From assembly GCA_004557125.1 (NCBI GenBank), contig SFET01000023.1, positions 1 through 32,787 of the forward strand: a DNA stretch of 32,787 nt, written 5' to 3'. The DNA comes from Clostridiales bacterium (GTDB taxonomy: Bacteria > Bacillota > Clostridia > Christensenellales > Aristaeellaceae). Within the stretch, counting starts at the first letter, position 1. The number at the start of each line of letters is the position of its first letter. Shown piece by piece: positions 22,638-30,222 of the stretch. The notes below the pieces were generated by a model, which was not told the DNA's origin, made no database searches, and saw only the letters and a program-made list of their open reading frames with translations. The position numbers were made by a program, and so were the translations under genes.

Positions 22638-24758
22638 TCAAGCCTGTGGGTCCGTTAGAACGCCCACCAGCTCAAAACTGATCTCGCCGCGCTCCACGCT
22701 TGCGCTCAGCGCCCGCACCCGAACCTGCTGGCCCAAGCAGAGAATCTGTCCGCTCTCCGAACCCACGAGCTGCTGCCTGTGGTCGTCATAGACGTAGTAA
22801 TCGTCCAGGTCGGATACGTGCACCAGACCCTCCACGGTGTTGTCCAGGGTGACGTACGCGCCCCAGGAGGTCACGCCCGAGATGGTGCCGTAGAACTTGC
22901 GGCCGATCTGATGGCGCATCCACGCGGCCTTGAGCATGTCGTCCGCCTCGCGCTCCGCCCGAACGCTCTCCTGCTCCCGCTGCGAGCAGTCCTTCGCCAG
23001 CTCCGGCATGCGCTTCTCCGCCGTGGCCATGCCCGCCATGCCGCCGTCCAGCAGGAGCTTCAGCATGCGGTGCACCACCAGGTCCGGGTAGCGGCGGATG
23101 GGGGAGGTGAAGTGGCAGTAGTCCGCCAGCGCCAGCGCGTAGTGGCCCACGGGCTTTTCGCTGTACTGCGCCTTCTTTAGCGCCCGCAGCATCGTGTGGC
23201 GGATGATCTCAATGCGGCCGTCGTCGGCGTGTCTGTCCAGAATCTTCTGCAGCATGCCCGGGTGGGGATGTTCGCCCAGATACACCGGGTCGCCCGCTAG
23301 GTTCATGAATTCCTCCAGCGCATGGATGCGGTCCGGGTCGGGGCGCTCGTGGATGCGATAGAGGAAGGGCAGCTGGGTGTCCATGGCGAGGCGCGCCACG
23401 GTCTGGTTGGCCAGCAGCATGAACTCCTCGATCAGGCGCTCGGATTCGCCGCGCTGCGGACAGAGGATCTCCGTCGGCTCGTACTTCTCGTTCAGCACGA
23501 ACTCCGCCTCGTCCATCTCGAAGTCCACCGCGCCGCGCTCCTTGCGCTGCTCCTGCAGGCGCTGGGCCAGCCTGCGCATCTGCAAGAGGGACGAAGCAAC
23601 CTCCTCCGGGATGGGTTCCGCGCTTCCCTCGAAGAAGCGGTTCACGCCGTCGTAGGTCAGGCGCGCCCGGGAGCGGATGATCGAGCGGCTGAGCCGGTGA
23701 TCCACCACGCGTCCGGCGGGGGATACGTCCATGAACAAGCTCATGGCGAGTCGGTCTGCGTCCGGCATCAGCGAGCACAGGTCGTTGGACAGCGCCTCCG
23801 GCAGCATGGGCACGGTGCAGCCCGGCAGGTAGAGGGAGGTTCCCCGGTCGCGGGCCTCCCGATCCACGGCGGAGCCCGGGCGCACGTAGTGGGACACGTC
23901 CGCGATGTGCACGCCCAGGCGGTAGCCGCCGTCCGGCAGAGCTTCGATGGACACCGCGTCGTCGAAATCCTTTGAACTCGCGCCGTCGATGGTGAAGATC
24001 ACCTGATCGCGCAGGTCGATGCGCTTCTCGTTCGGCTCCGGCATCGGTTCCCGGCGCAGCATGCAGGCGGCATCCTCTACATCCTGCGGGAATTCGGTGG
24101 GGAAGTCGTGCTCCTCGGCGATGGAGCGCAGCCGGGCAAGCATGCTGCTGCCGTTGCCCAGCACCCGAACCGCGTGGGCGCGGATGGGACGGTTGCCCTG
24201 GGGGTATTCGTCGATCTCCAGCAGCGCGATCTCGTTGTTGCGCACGAAGGAGAGATCGCCGTCCAGATCGATCGCATAAGGAATGCGGGGGTCGCAGGGC
24301 ACGGCGGTGGCGCGCAGGCGATCCACGTCCGCACCGCGATGCCGGCCCCGTCCGAGGCGTTCGATGCGCACGCAGGCGCACAGGCTGCTTCGTGCGCGGC
24401 TGCAGATGGTCTCCAGCGCACAGCTGCCCTCGCCGGTTCTGCGCACCAGGATGCGGTCGCCGGGCATGGGACGCAGCCGGCCCTCGTCGATGCGCAGCTG
24501 ATTGGAGCCGTCGTCGGGGCGGCACACCGGCGCACCGTTGTGGAGAAAGGCGGCGCTTCCGGCGATCAGCCCCAGCTTCTCCGGCAGGGCGTACTTGCCC
24601 TTTTTCGACAGGGCGATGCGTCCGCAGGCGATCAGTGCATCCAGATCCCTCTGGAGATCGGAATAATCCATGCTGCTCGCATCGGCAAGCTCCGTCAGCG
24701 TGCGCGGCACGTTGGCATGCCGCAAAATATCGTAGAGAACTTCGCTCGTTTCGTTCAT
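22638..24758 (-). CDS. rnr: Ribonuclease R
   Basis: A 706-residue 3'-5' exoribonuclease that degrades structured RNA and takes part in trans-translation and rRNA quality control. Domains in order: a winged helix (about 1-65, VLYDILRHANVPRTLTELAD), cold-shock OB folds (about 66-225), and the RNB catalytic core (about 245-575) with TIDGASSKDFDDAVSIE, whose aspartates hold the metals. GVHIADVSHYV, RARLTYDGVN and HFTSPIRRYPDL follow. A C-terminal S1 domain (about 625-705) contains GTISGVTSWGAYVTLDNTVEGLVHVSDL. A basic tail, common in other RNase R enzymes, is missing. AGGA lies 4 bases before the ATG. The usual neighbour smpB is not adjacent; murI follows instead. Confidence 0.96.
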   Translation of the reverse strand: MNETSEVLYDILRHANVPRTLTELADASSMDYSDLQRDLDALIACGRIALSKKGKYALPEKLGLIAGSAAFLHNGAPVCRPDDGSNQLRIDEGRLRPMPGDRILVRRTGEGSCALETICSRARSSLCACVRIERLGRGRHRGADVDRLRATAVPCDPRIPYAIDLDGDLSFVRNNEIALLEIDEYPQGNRPIRAHAVRVLGNGSSMLARLRSIAEEHDFPTEFPQDVEDAACMLRREPMPEPNEKRIDLRDQVIFTIDGASSKDFDDAVSIEALPDGGYRLGVHIADVSHYVRPGSAVDREARDRGTSLYLPGCTVPMLPEALSNDLCSLMPDADRLAMSLFMDVSPAGRVVDHRLSRSIIRSRARLTYDGVNRFFEGSAEPIPEEVASSLLQMRRLAQRLQEQRKERGAVDFEMDEAEFVLNEKYEPTEILCPQRGESERLIEEFMLLANQTVARLAMDTQLPFLYRIHERPDPDRIHALEEFMNLAGDPVYLGEHPHPGMLQKILDRHADDGRIEIIRHTMLRALKKAQYSEKPVGHYALALADYCHFTSPIRRYPDLVVHRMLKLLLDGGMAGMATAEKRMPELAKDCSQREQESVRAEREADDMLKAAWMRHQIGRKFYGTISGVTSWGAYVTLDNTVEGLVHVSDLDDYYVYDDHRQQLVGSESGQILCLGQQVRVRALSASVERGEISFELVGVLTDPQA

Positions 24759-24813
24759 AGAATCCTGCCTGTGTTTTCGCTTAGTATGGGCGGAAAGGCT
24801 CCGCGCAAGTCAT

Positions 24814-24842
24814 AGAATAGCACATCTGCGTGGGAAAAGCAA
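24814..24842 (-). promoter_or_regulatory. Promoter for rnr-murI
   Basis: On the minus strand, TTGCTT (complement of 24837-24842), 17 bases and TATTCT (complement of 24814-24819) lie about 55 bases before the rnr start. Confidence 0.6.
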
Positions 24843-24851
24843 GGAAGCGGG

Positions 24852-24880
24852 TTGCAAGGCGGGGCCTGCTCGTATATACT
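24852..24880 (+). promoter_or_regulatory. Promoter for the 104-residue orphan gene
   Basis: TTGCAA (24852-24857), 17 bases and TATACT (24875-24880) lie 29 bases before the ATG at 24910. It is arranged back to back with the rnr promoter, the two -35 boxes being 9 bases apart. Confidence 0.75.
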
Positions 24881-24909
24881 GAAGGGGAGAAAGCGAAGGA
24901 GGATGGAAT

Positions 24910-25224
24910 ATGCTGAAGAACAGGGCGGACAAGCTGGTGCTCAAGGCACTGTTGGAGACGCCGGTGCCGGAGCTGCTGCGCCGGGAGGACGCTGTACTGG
25001 CACAGCGCTGCGGCGACGAACTCAAGTCCCTGGCGAACCGGCTGCTGATGGGAAGGAGCGAAACGATTGAGATCCTCACGCCGGCGGTGCTCACCAAGGA
25101 GGACAAGGCCGCGATCAACAACATCATCACCCGCAGCCCGGACGGCGAGGAGAAGCGGGATCTGATCTTCTTCTATCGACTGGCGGTGCTGGTGGAGACG
25201 GTTCTGCTGAAGTATCGCATTTAA
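24910..25224 (+). CDS. Hypothetical 104-residue soluble protein
   Basis: I do not recognise this family. The protein is 104 residues, mostly helical by composition, with no membrane segment, cysteine cluster or signal peptide. Leu/Glu/Arg-rich helices (LVLKALLETPVPELLRRED) are followed by NRLLMGRSETIEILTPAVLT and a hydrophobic C-terminal helix (LIFFYRLAVLVETVLLKYR). AAGGAGG and a near-consensus promoter make it a credible, well-expressed gene. It is followed after 105 bases by feoAB, which has its own promoter, so a shared role in iron uptake is not required. A small regulatory or adaptor protein is possible but unsupported. Confidence 0.75.
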   Translation: MLKNRADKLVLKALLETPVPELLRREDAVLAQRCGDELKSLANRLLMGRSETIEILTPAVLTKEDKAAINNIITRSPDGEEKRDLIFFYRLAVLVETVLLKYRI

Positions 25225-25261
25225 ACAGATATAACCAGTTTCATTCTGGATTTCACAAAAC

Positions 25262-25276
25262 TGAAATTGTTTTTCA
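25262..25276. promoter_or_regulatory. Fur-like operator candidate upstream of feoAB
   Basis: TGAAATT-G-TTTTTCA (25262-25276) has the 7-1-7 layout of Gram-positive Fur boxes with the outer TGA and TCA conserved. A 6-base perfect inverted repeat, CTGAAA and TTTCAG (25261-25266, 25272-25277), covers it. It overlaps the -35 box of the feo promoter, a suitable place for iron-dependent repression. Confidence 0.45.
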
Positions 25277-25295
25277 GACTCGGTTGTGCTATTAT
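25267..25295 (+). promoter_or_regulatory. Promoter for feoAB
   Basis: TTGTTT (25267-25272), 17 bases and TATTAT (25290-25295) lie 33 bases before the ATG at 25329. Confidence 0.65.
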
Positions 25296-25328
25296 ATTCG
25301 GCGTGAAATGTCGGAAAGGGGCGATTGC

Positions 25329-27683
25329 ATGACACTGGATCAGCTTGTACCCGGCAAAGATGCCATCATACATAGCGTGAACTGCGAGGAGGTATCCCTT
25401 CGCAAGCACATCCTGGATATGGGCCTGACCCCCGGCACGGAGGTCACGATGATCAAGGCCGCGCCGCTGGGGGATCCCCTGGAGATTCGCACGCGGGGCT
25501 ACGAGCTCACGCTGCGCAAGGCGGACGCGGCGAAGATCGAACTCAAGGACGTGCACGAGGCCCACGCCTACCGGCCGAAGGAGCCGCAGCGCGCGCGCAT
25601 TCCGCACCCCGGCGTTGCGGAGAACGACCTGAAACTGAATGTCAAGCCCCAGGAGGTCATCCCGGCGGGCGAACCGATCCGCTTTGCGCTGGCGGGCAAC
25701 CAGAACTGCGGCAAGACCACGCTGTTCAACCAGCTCACCGGCTCCAACCAGCACGTGGGCAACTTCCCCGGCGTGACGGTGGACCGCAAGGACGGCGCGA
25801 TCCGTGGCCACGCCGAGGCGACGGTCACGGATCTTCCCGGCATCTACTCCCTCTCGCCCTACACCAGCGAGGAGATCGTGACCCGGGAATTCCTGCTGCG
25901 CAGCAAGCCGAACTGCATCATCAACATCCTGGACGCGTCGAACATCGAGCGCAACCTGTACCTGACCTGCCAGCTGATCGAGCTGAACATGCCCATGGTG
26001 CTGGCCCTCAATATGATGGACGAGGTGCGTCAGAACGGCGGCACGATCAACGTAAACGCGCTGGAGCAGGCGCTGGGCATCCCGGTGGTGCCGATCTCCG
26101 CCTCGAAGAACGAGGGCATTGACGAATTGATCGACCACGCCATCTACGCCGCGCGCTACGACGTGCGGCCCCGGCGCATGGACTTCTGCGACGACGACGG
26201 CGACGGAAGCGGCGCGGTGCACCGCTGCATCCATGCGGTGATGCATCTGATCGACGACCATGCCAAGAGACGCAAGATTCCCACGCGCTTCGCGGCGACG
26301 AAGCTCATCGAGGGCGACAAGCCGATCCTGGATCAGCTGGAGCTGGACGGCAACGAAGTGGAGCTGCTGGAGCACATCGTGACCCAGATGGAGGAGGAGA
26401 GCGGCCAGGAGCGCATGGCGGCGCTGGCGGATATGCGCTTCCGCTTCATCAGCGACCTGTGCGGGCGCACCGTGGTGCATCCCGGCGAGAGCAGGGAGCG
26501 CCTGCGCAGCAAGAAGATCGACCAGGTGCTCACCGGAAAGTACACGGCGCTTCCGGCCTTCGTGGCGATCATGGCGCTGGTGTTCTACCTGACCTTCGGG
26601 TTGATCGGCAGCTGGCTGTCGGATCTGATGTCCCTGGGCATCGACGCCTTCACCGGCCTTGTGGACTCTGCACTGACCGCCTACGGCATCAACCCCGTGG
26701 TGCACTCGCTGGTGATCGACGGCGTCTTTGCCGGCGTGGGCAGCGTGCTCAGCTTCCTGCCGATCATCGTCGTGCTGTTCTTCTTCCTGTCCATGCTGGA
26801 GGATAGCGGCTACATGGCCCGCGTGGCCTTCGTCATGGACAAGCTGCTGCGCAAGATCGGCCTGTCGGGGCGCAGCGTGGTGCCCATGCTCATCGGCTTC
26901 GGCTGCTCGGTGCCCGCCATCATGGCCACTCGCACCCTGCCCTCCGACCGAGACCGCAAGATGACGATCCTGCTCACACCCTTCATGAGCTGCAGCGCAA
27001 AGCTGCCCATCTACGCGCTGTTCACGGCGGCATTCTTCCCGAAGAACGGCACGCTGGTGATGCTGGGCCTGTATTTCGGCGGCATTGTTGTGGGCATCCT
27101 GTATGCACTGGCGCTGAAAAAGACGGCCTTCAAGGGCGAACCCGTGCCCTTCGTCATGGAGCTGCCCAACTACCGCATGCCCACGCCCCGCAACGTATTG
27201 CAGCTGATCGGCGAGAAGGCGAAGGACTTCGTGACCAAGGCCTTCACGGTAATCTTCGTGGCCACGGTGATCATCTGGTTCCTCCAGACCTTCGACACCC
27301 GGCTGAACGTGGTCTCCGACTCCGCAAACAGCCTGCTTGCGCTGATCGGCGGCCTGATTGCACCCATCTTCAAGCCCCTGGGCCTGGGCGACTGGCGCGT
27401 CTCCACGGCGCTGATCACCGGCTTTACGGCCAAGGAGAGCGTGGTCAGCACCTTCCAGGTGCTGCTGGGCGGCTCCACGGCGGCGCTCTCCTCGCTGTTC
27501 ACGCCGAAGTCTGCGCTGGTGTTCCTGGTATTTTCGCTTCTGTACACGCCCTGCGTGGCGGCGATTGCCTCCGTCAAGCGGGAGCTGGGCCGGCGCTGGT
27601 CGGCGGTGGTGGTGCTGTCCCAGTGCGGCATCGCATGGCTGATCGCTCTGGCGGTGAATCTGCTTTTGCAGTTTGTGGGGTGA
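25329..27683 (+). CDS. feoB: Ferrous iron transporter, FeoA-FeoB fusion
   Basis: A 784-residue Fe(II) uptake protein in the cytoplasmic membrane. The ATG at 25329 is chosen for AAAGGGG upstream and because residues 1-75 then form a complete FeoA (SH3-like) domain (LVPGKDAIIH through ELTLRKADAAKIEL). After a linker (76-112) comes the FeoB GTPase: G1 GNQNCGKT (123-130), G3 DLPG (168-171), G4 NMMD (228-231) and G5 SAS. A helical regulatory region is next, then the membrane domain with about eight helices, including the paired gate regions (MLIGFGCSVPAIMATRT and LLTPFMSCSAKLP) with conserved cysteines. A fused FeoA is known in some Firmicutes. The FeoB-associated Cys-rich gene follows 4 bases later. 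Iron control through the operator candidate at 25262 is likely. Confidence 0.97.
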   Translation: MTLDQLVPGKDAIIHSVNCEEVSLRKHILDMGLTPGTEVTMIKAAPLGDPLEIRTRGYELTLRKADAAKIELKDVHEAHAYRPKEPQRARIPHPGVAENDLKLNVKPQEVIPAGEPIRFALAGNQNCGKTTLFNQLTGSNQHVGNFPGVTVDRKDGAIRGHAEATVTDLPGIYSLSPYTSEEIVTREFLLRSKPNCIINILDASNIERNLYLTCQLIELNMPMVLALNMMDEVRQNGGTINVNALEQALGIPVVPISASKNEGIDELIDHAIYAARYDVRPRRMDFCDDDGDGSGAVHRCIHAVMHLIDDHAKRRKIPTRFAATKLIEGDKPILDQLELDGNEVELLEHIVTQMEEESGQERMAALADMRFRFISDLCGRTVVHPGESRERLRSKKIDQVLTGKYTALPAFVAIMALVFYLTFGLIGSWLSDLMSLGIDAFTGLVDSALTAYGINPVVHSLVIDGVFAGVGSVLSFLPIIVVLFFFLSMLEDSGYMARVAFVMDKLLRKIGLSGRSVVPMLIGFGCSVPAIMATRTLPSDRDRKMTILLTPFMSCSAKLPIYALFTAAFFPKNGTLVMLGLYFGGIVVGILYALALKKTAFKGEPVPFVMELPNYRMPTPRNVLQLIGEKAKDFVTKAFTVIFVATVIIWFLQTFDTRLNVVSDSANSLLALIGGLIAPIFKPLGLGDWRVSTALITGFTAKESVVSTFQVLLGGSTAALSSLFTPKSALVFLVFSLLYTPCVAAIASVKRELGRRWSAVVVLSQCGIAWLIALAVNLLLQFVG

Positions 27684-27687
27684 GAAG

Positions 27688-27960
27688 ATGAACCTTGCGT
27701 CCTGGCTGCTGCTGGGGGCCGTTGCGCTCTGGCTGATTGTTGCGGTGGTGCACATTGCGCGGCATAAGGGCGGCTGCTGCGGCAGCGGCGGGTGCTGTGG
27801 CGACTGTGCCCACTGCGCCGCCGCAGGCTGCAAGGGAAAGCGGCGAAGGCATGAAGCGAAGGGGAGCTGCGCGCGCGGCGCGGAGCCACACACCTGCGAC
27901 TGCTGCGGCAGAGACGCTTCCACGCACCGCGAAGGCATGCGCAATGCCGACGGGCAGTAG
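27688..27960 (+). CDS. FeoB-associated Cys-rich membrane protein
   Basis: A 90-residue protein starting 4 bases after feoB, so it is translationally linked. One membrane helix (residues 5-24, SWLLLGAVALWLIVAVVHIA) is followed by a cysteine-dense cytoplasmic or external segment: CCGSGGCC, CAHC and GC around residues 30-48, then a basic stretch (KGKRRRHEAKG) and a second cluster, SCARGAEPHTCDCC. Histidines are interspersed. This matches the small FeoB-associated Cys-rich family (PF12669 type), believed to take the place of FeoC and perhaps to handle Fe(II) or an Fe-S cluster; its true role is unproven. The second Cys/His cluster is longer than I would expect for the family. A strong terminator follows. 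Confidence 0.85.
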   Translation: MNLASWLLLGAVALWLIVAVVHIARHKGGCCGSGGCCGDCAHCAAAGCKGKRRRHEAKGSCARGAEPHTCDCCGRDASTHREGMRNADGQ

Positions 27961-28030
27961 GGGCGTTATCAGGGGGCGCGTATCCCATGCGTCGTTGCAT
28001 GGTTTCCGGCGCCTGCCACACTGTGAATAC

Positions 28031-28069
28031 AAAAAGTCCAACCGGTTTGCTTTTCCGGTTGGACTTTTT
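28031..28069. terminator. Bidirectional intrinsic terminator
   Basis: AAAAAGTCCAACCGG (28031-28045) pairs perfectly over 15 bp with 28055-28069 around a 9-base loop. A5 on one side and T5 on the other allow it to close both the feo operon (+) and the SH3b gene (minus). Confidence 0.93.
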
Positions 28070-28087
28070 CATTTGTGCGGGGAGCGA

Positions 28088-28927
28088 TCACCAGGGCTTC
28101 ACCGCATCGAAGATCTCCCAGACCCGCGTTCCGTCGGCGCTGGGCAGACAGTACACGCTGGCGTTCTCCGCGATCATCGAGGTGCAGCCGTCCGTGGGAT
28201 AGGTGAAGCGCAGCGTGTTGCCGTTGGCGAGCTTCAGCTCCAGCAGCGCGTCCATCGGGCACTTGCCGATCTCGCCCGGCTCCGCGCGCCGGATCATTCC
28301 CTCGATCTCCCGGAGCAGCGCCGGGTCAGTGATGGTCTGCGCAATGAGGTGGCCGCTGTCGTCGTTTCGCCGCAGCGTTGCGGAGAGAAGCGCGCAGCTG
28401 TCCGTCTCGGGCGGCAGGAAGCACAGGTAGCGCGACAGCGCATAGCCGCGCAGGGAACCGTTCTTGCCTTGATAGTGCACTTCCTCCATGGGGTTTTCCT
28501 GCAAAAATTCGCCCACCCTGCCGTAGCTCATCACCTCTGCACCCAGGGGAATGCGCTGCAGAACCTCCATGTCGATAGCGGGTTCGCTGCGCTGGGAGAT
28601 GTACTTGTTGCAGTTGGCCACGTACATGGGAACATTATACTCCTCGCCGGTCATGGGATCCAGGCGGCTGAGATATTTGGACAGCACATAGCCATCGTAT
28701 CCGCCGAAGTATACCTTTGTGAAGCCGTTCCCGGCGGGTCCTTTGTAGATGACCTGCGCGCCGAGGGGAATCTGCATGATGCGCGCTGCGCCGGTGGAGG
28801 GCTGCTCGCGCAGGGTGACGTATTCCTCGCAGCCGCACACGCGCACGAAGTCGCCGTTGGATGCGGCATATGCCGCGCAGGAGAGGAGCATCGTCAGTGC
28901 CAGCAGGCAGGTTAGTATCCGTTTCAT
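28088..28927 (-). CDS. Secreted protein with two SH3b-like domains
   Basis: A 279-residue exported protein. The ATG at 28927 is supported by AGGAAG 9 bases upstream and by the signal peptide that follows directly (residues 1-22, cleavage plausible after AYA; LLSC at 14-17 is a weak lipobox alternative). A bacterial SH3 domain spans about 26-88 (EYVTLREQPSTGAARI, IPLGAQVIYKG, YDGYVLSKYL). A second, more diverged copy spans about 102-168 (KYISQRSEPAIDMEVLQRIPLGAEV, LRGYALSRYL). The C-terminal 110 residues form an unrecognised domain, partly beta-rich, with LELKLANGNTLRFTYPTDG. SH3b domains often bind peptidoglycan, so a cell-envelope role is likely. No catalytic motif is seen. Confidence 0.8.
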   Translation of the reverse strand: MKRILTCLLALTMLLSCAAYAASNGDFVRVCGCEEYVTLREQPSTGAARIMQIPLGAQVIYKGPAGNGFTKVYFGGYDGYVLSKYLSRLDPMTGEEYNVPMYVANCNKYISQRSEPAIDMEVLQRIPLGAEVMSYGRVGEFLQENPMEEVHYQGKNGSLRGYALSRYLCFLPPETDSCALLSATLRRNDDSGHLIAQTITDPALLREIEGMIRRAEPGEIGKCPMDALLELKLANGNTLRFTYPTDGCTSMIAENASVYCLPSADGTRVWEIFDAVKPW

Positions 28928-29125
28928 CTGTTGATCTTCCTTTCCGAAATTGCTATTTATCTGTATAGACGGAATTCCTGCGCATTTGTTCCAAAATATG
29001 GGCGAAATCTTGCGGAATATATGCTGATGAATGGAAGAACTGTGGCGGGAGAAATGAAGGCAGCAGCCATGTGAATGATCGGGACAGCGGCAAAGCTGCC
29101 GCGCCATACGGAGGGACTCAGATGA

Positions 29126-29154
29126 TTGACGAAAACGCGCTTGGATGCTATGAT
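29126..29154 (+). promoter_or_regulatory. Promoter for the OGG1-type glycosylase
   Basis: TTGACG (29126-29131), 17 bases and TATGAT (29149-29154) lie 53 bases before the ATG at 29208. The rest of 28928-29125 shows only a small GCGGCA/TGCCGC hairpin. Confidence 0.75.
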
Positions 29155-29207
29155 GAACGGGAATCCGGATCAGAGACGGAATGTACAGAGGTGGAGGGAG
29201 TACGGTG

Positions 29208-30056
29208 ATGAACCAAGGCTGTAAGGGAATTCGGATCGGCACAGAGCAGATCGATCTGCAGCTCTGCCTGATGGACAGCGCCCAGTGCTTTCATTGGACG
29301 CAGGCTGGCGAGAGCTATCTGGGCATTGTGCGGAATGCGCCCGTGCGCCTGTACAGGAGTGCGGACGGCGTCTGCGCCGGGGGCGATGTGGATGCGGCGG
29401 AACTGCGGCGATATCTGGATCTCGACCGCGACTACGCCGCGCTGGCCCGGGAGTTCGCCCACATACCCGCGGCGGAGCGCGCCATCGCGCTGTATCCAGG
29501 GCTGCGGGTGCTGAATCAGGATCCCTGGGAAGCACTGCAGAGCTTCATTTTGTCAGCCAACAACAACGTGCGCCGCATTCGCAGCCTGGTGGAGGCGCTG
29601 TGCGACGCGCTGGGAGAGGAATTTGCGCTGGACGGGCATGTGCTGCACGGCTTTCCGTCGCCGGAGCGGCTGGCAAGCTGCGAGGAGAGCCTGCTGCGCG
29701 GCCTTGGCGTGGGCTATCGCGCGCCCTATCTGATCGGAACGGCGAAGGCTGTGCTGGAGGGCTTTCCCCTGTGGAAATTGAAGGATATGGACTATGGCGA
29801 GGCCCATCGGCTGCTGACAGGACTTCCCGGCGTGGGGGACAAGGTGGCGGACTGCGTGCTGCTGTTCGGCTGCGGACAGACCTCGGCCTTCCCGGTGGAC
29901 GTGTGGGTGCAAAAGCTGCTGAAGAGCTGGTTCGGCATCTGCGGATGCAGCCGCAAACAGATGATGTTGCGTGCGCAGGCGCTGCTGGGGCCGCATGCGG
30001 GCCTGCTGCAACAGTTTCTGTTCCACGCGGCGCGAATGGGCGATATCGAGCTGTGA
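29208..30056 (+). CDS. ogg: OGG1-type 8-oxoguanine DNA glycosylase/lyase
   Basis: A 282-residue base-excision repair enzyme related to eukaryotic OGG1, removing oxidised guanine from DNA and nicking the abasic site. The start at ATG 29208 follows GGAGGG at 9 bases. The N-terminal domain (about 1-105) is the OGG_N-like beta region. QSFILSANNNVRRI (111-124) is a conserved helical segment. The helix-hairpin-helix is GLPGVGDKVADC (205-216), where K212 aligns with catalytic Lys249 of human OGG1. D231 in AFPVDVWVQKLL aligns with catalytic Asp268. The cysteine cluster at the C-terminus of EndoIII-type enzymes is absent, as expected. This type is present in some Clostridia. It has its own promoter. 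Confidence 0.92.
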   Translation: MNQGCKGIRIGTEQIDLQLCLMDSAQCFHWTQAGESYLGIVRNAPVRLYRSADGVCAGGDVDAAELRRYLDLDRDYAALAREFAHIPAAERAIALYPGLRVLNQDPWEALQSFILSANNNVRRIRSLVEALCDALGEEFALDGHVLHGFPSPERLASCEESLLRGLGVGYRAPYLIGTAKAVLEGFPLWKLKDMDYGEAHRLLTGLPGVGDKVADCVLLFGCGQTSAFPVDVWVQKLLKSWFGICGCSRKQMMLRAQALLGPHAGLLQQFLFHAARMGDIEL

Positions 30057-30139
30057 GGCTGCCGGGCGCCGGGCAGGGCTATTTTGCAGCCGGTGCGCGA
30101 AAAGATACTCTCGCATCCGCGATTCTTGATCCGACGAAC

Positions 30140-30175
30140 AAAAGCGAAGCCGCATCCGCATGGATGCGGCTTCGC
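30140..30175 (-). terminator. Intrinsic terminator of the C39-like gene
   Basis: GCGAAGCCGCATCC (30144-30157) pairs perfectly with 30162-30175 around a GCAT loop. On the minus strand a TTTTGTT run follows, so it ends the C39-like gene. On + it may still slow transcription from the glycosylase. Confidence 0.85.
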
Positions 30176-30222
30176 CGCGCGATTTGTTTCCCGCCACGGA
30201 GACTGTCGAGCCGGAGGACAGC

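Noticed and set aside
25221..27944. A 907-codon open frame on the minus strand opposite feoAB
   Set aside because: Its translation is rich in His, Gln, Arg and Val with no motif, as expected for the antisense of a GC-rich gene. The FeoB motifs on the + strand are decisive.
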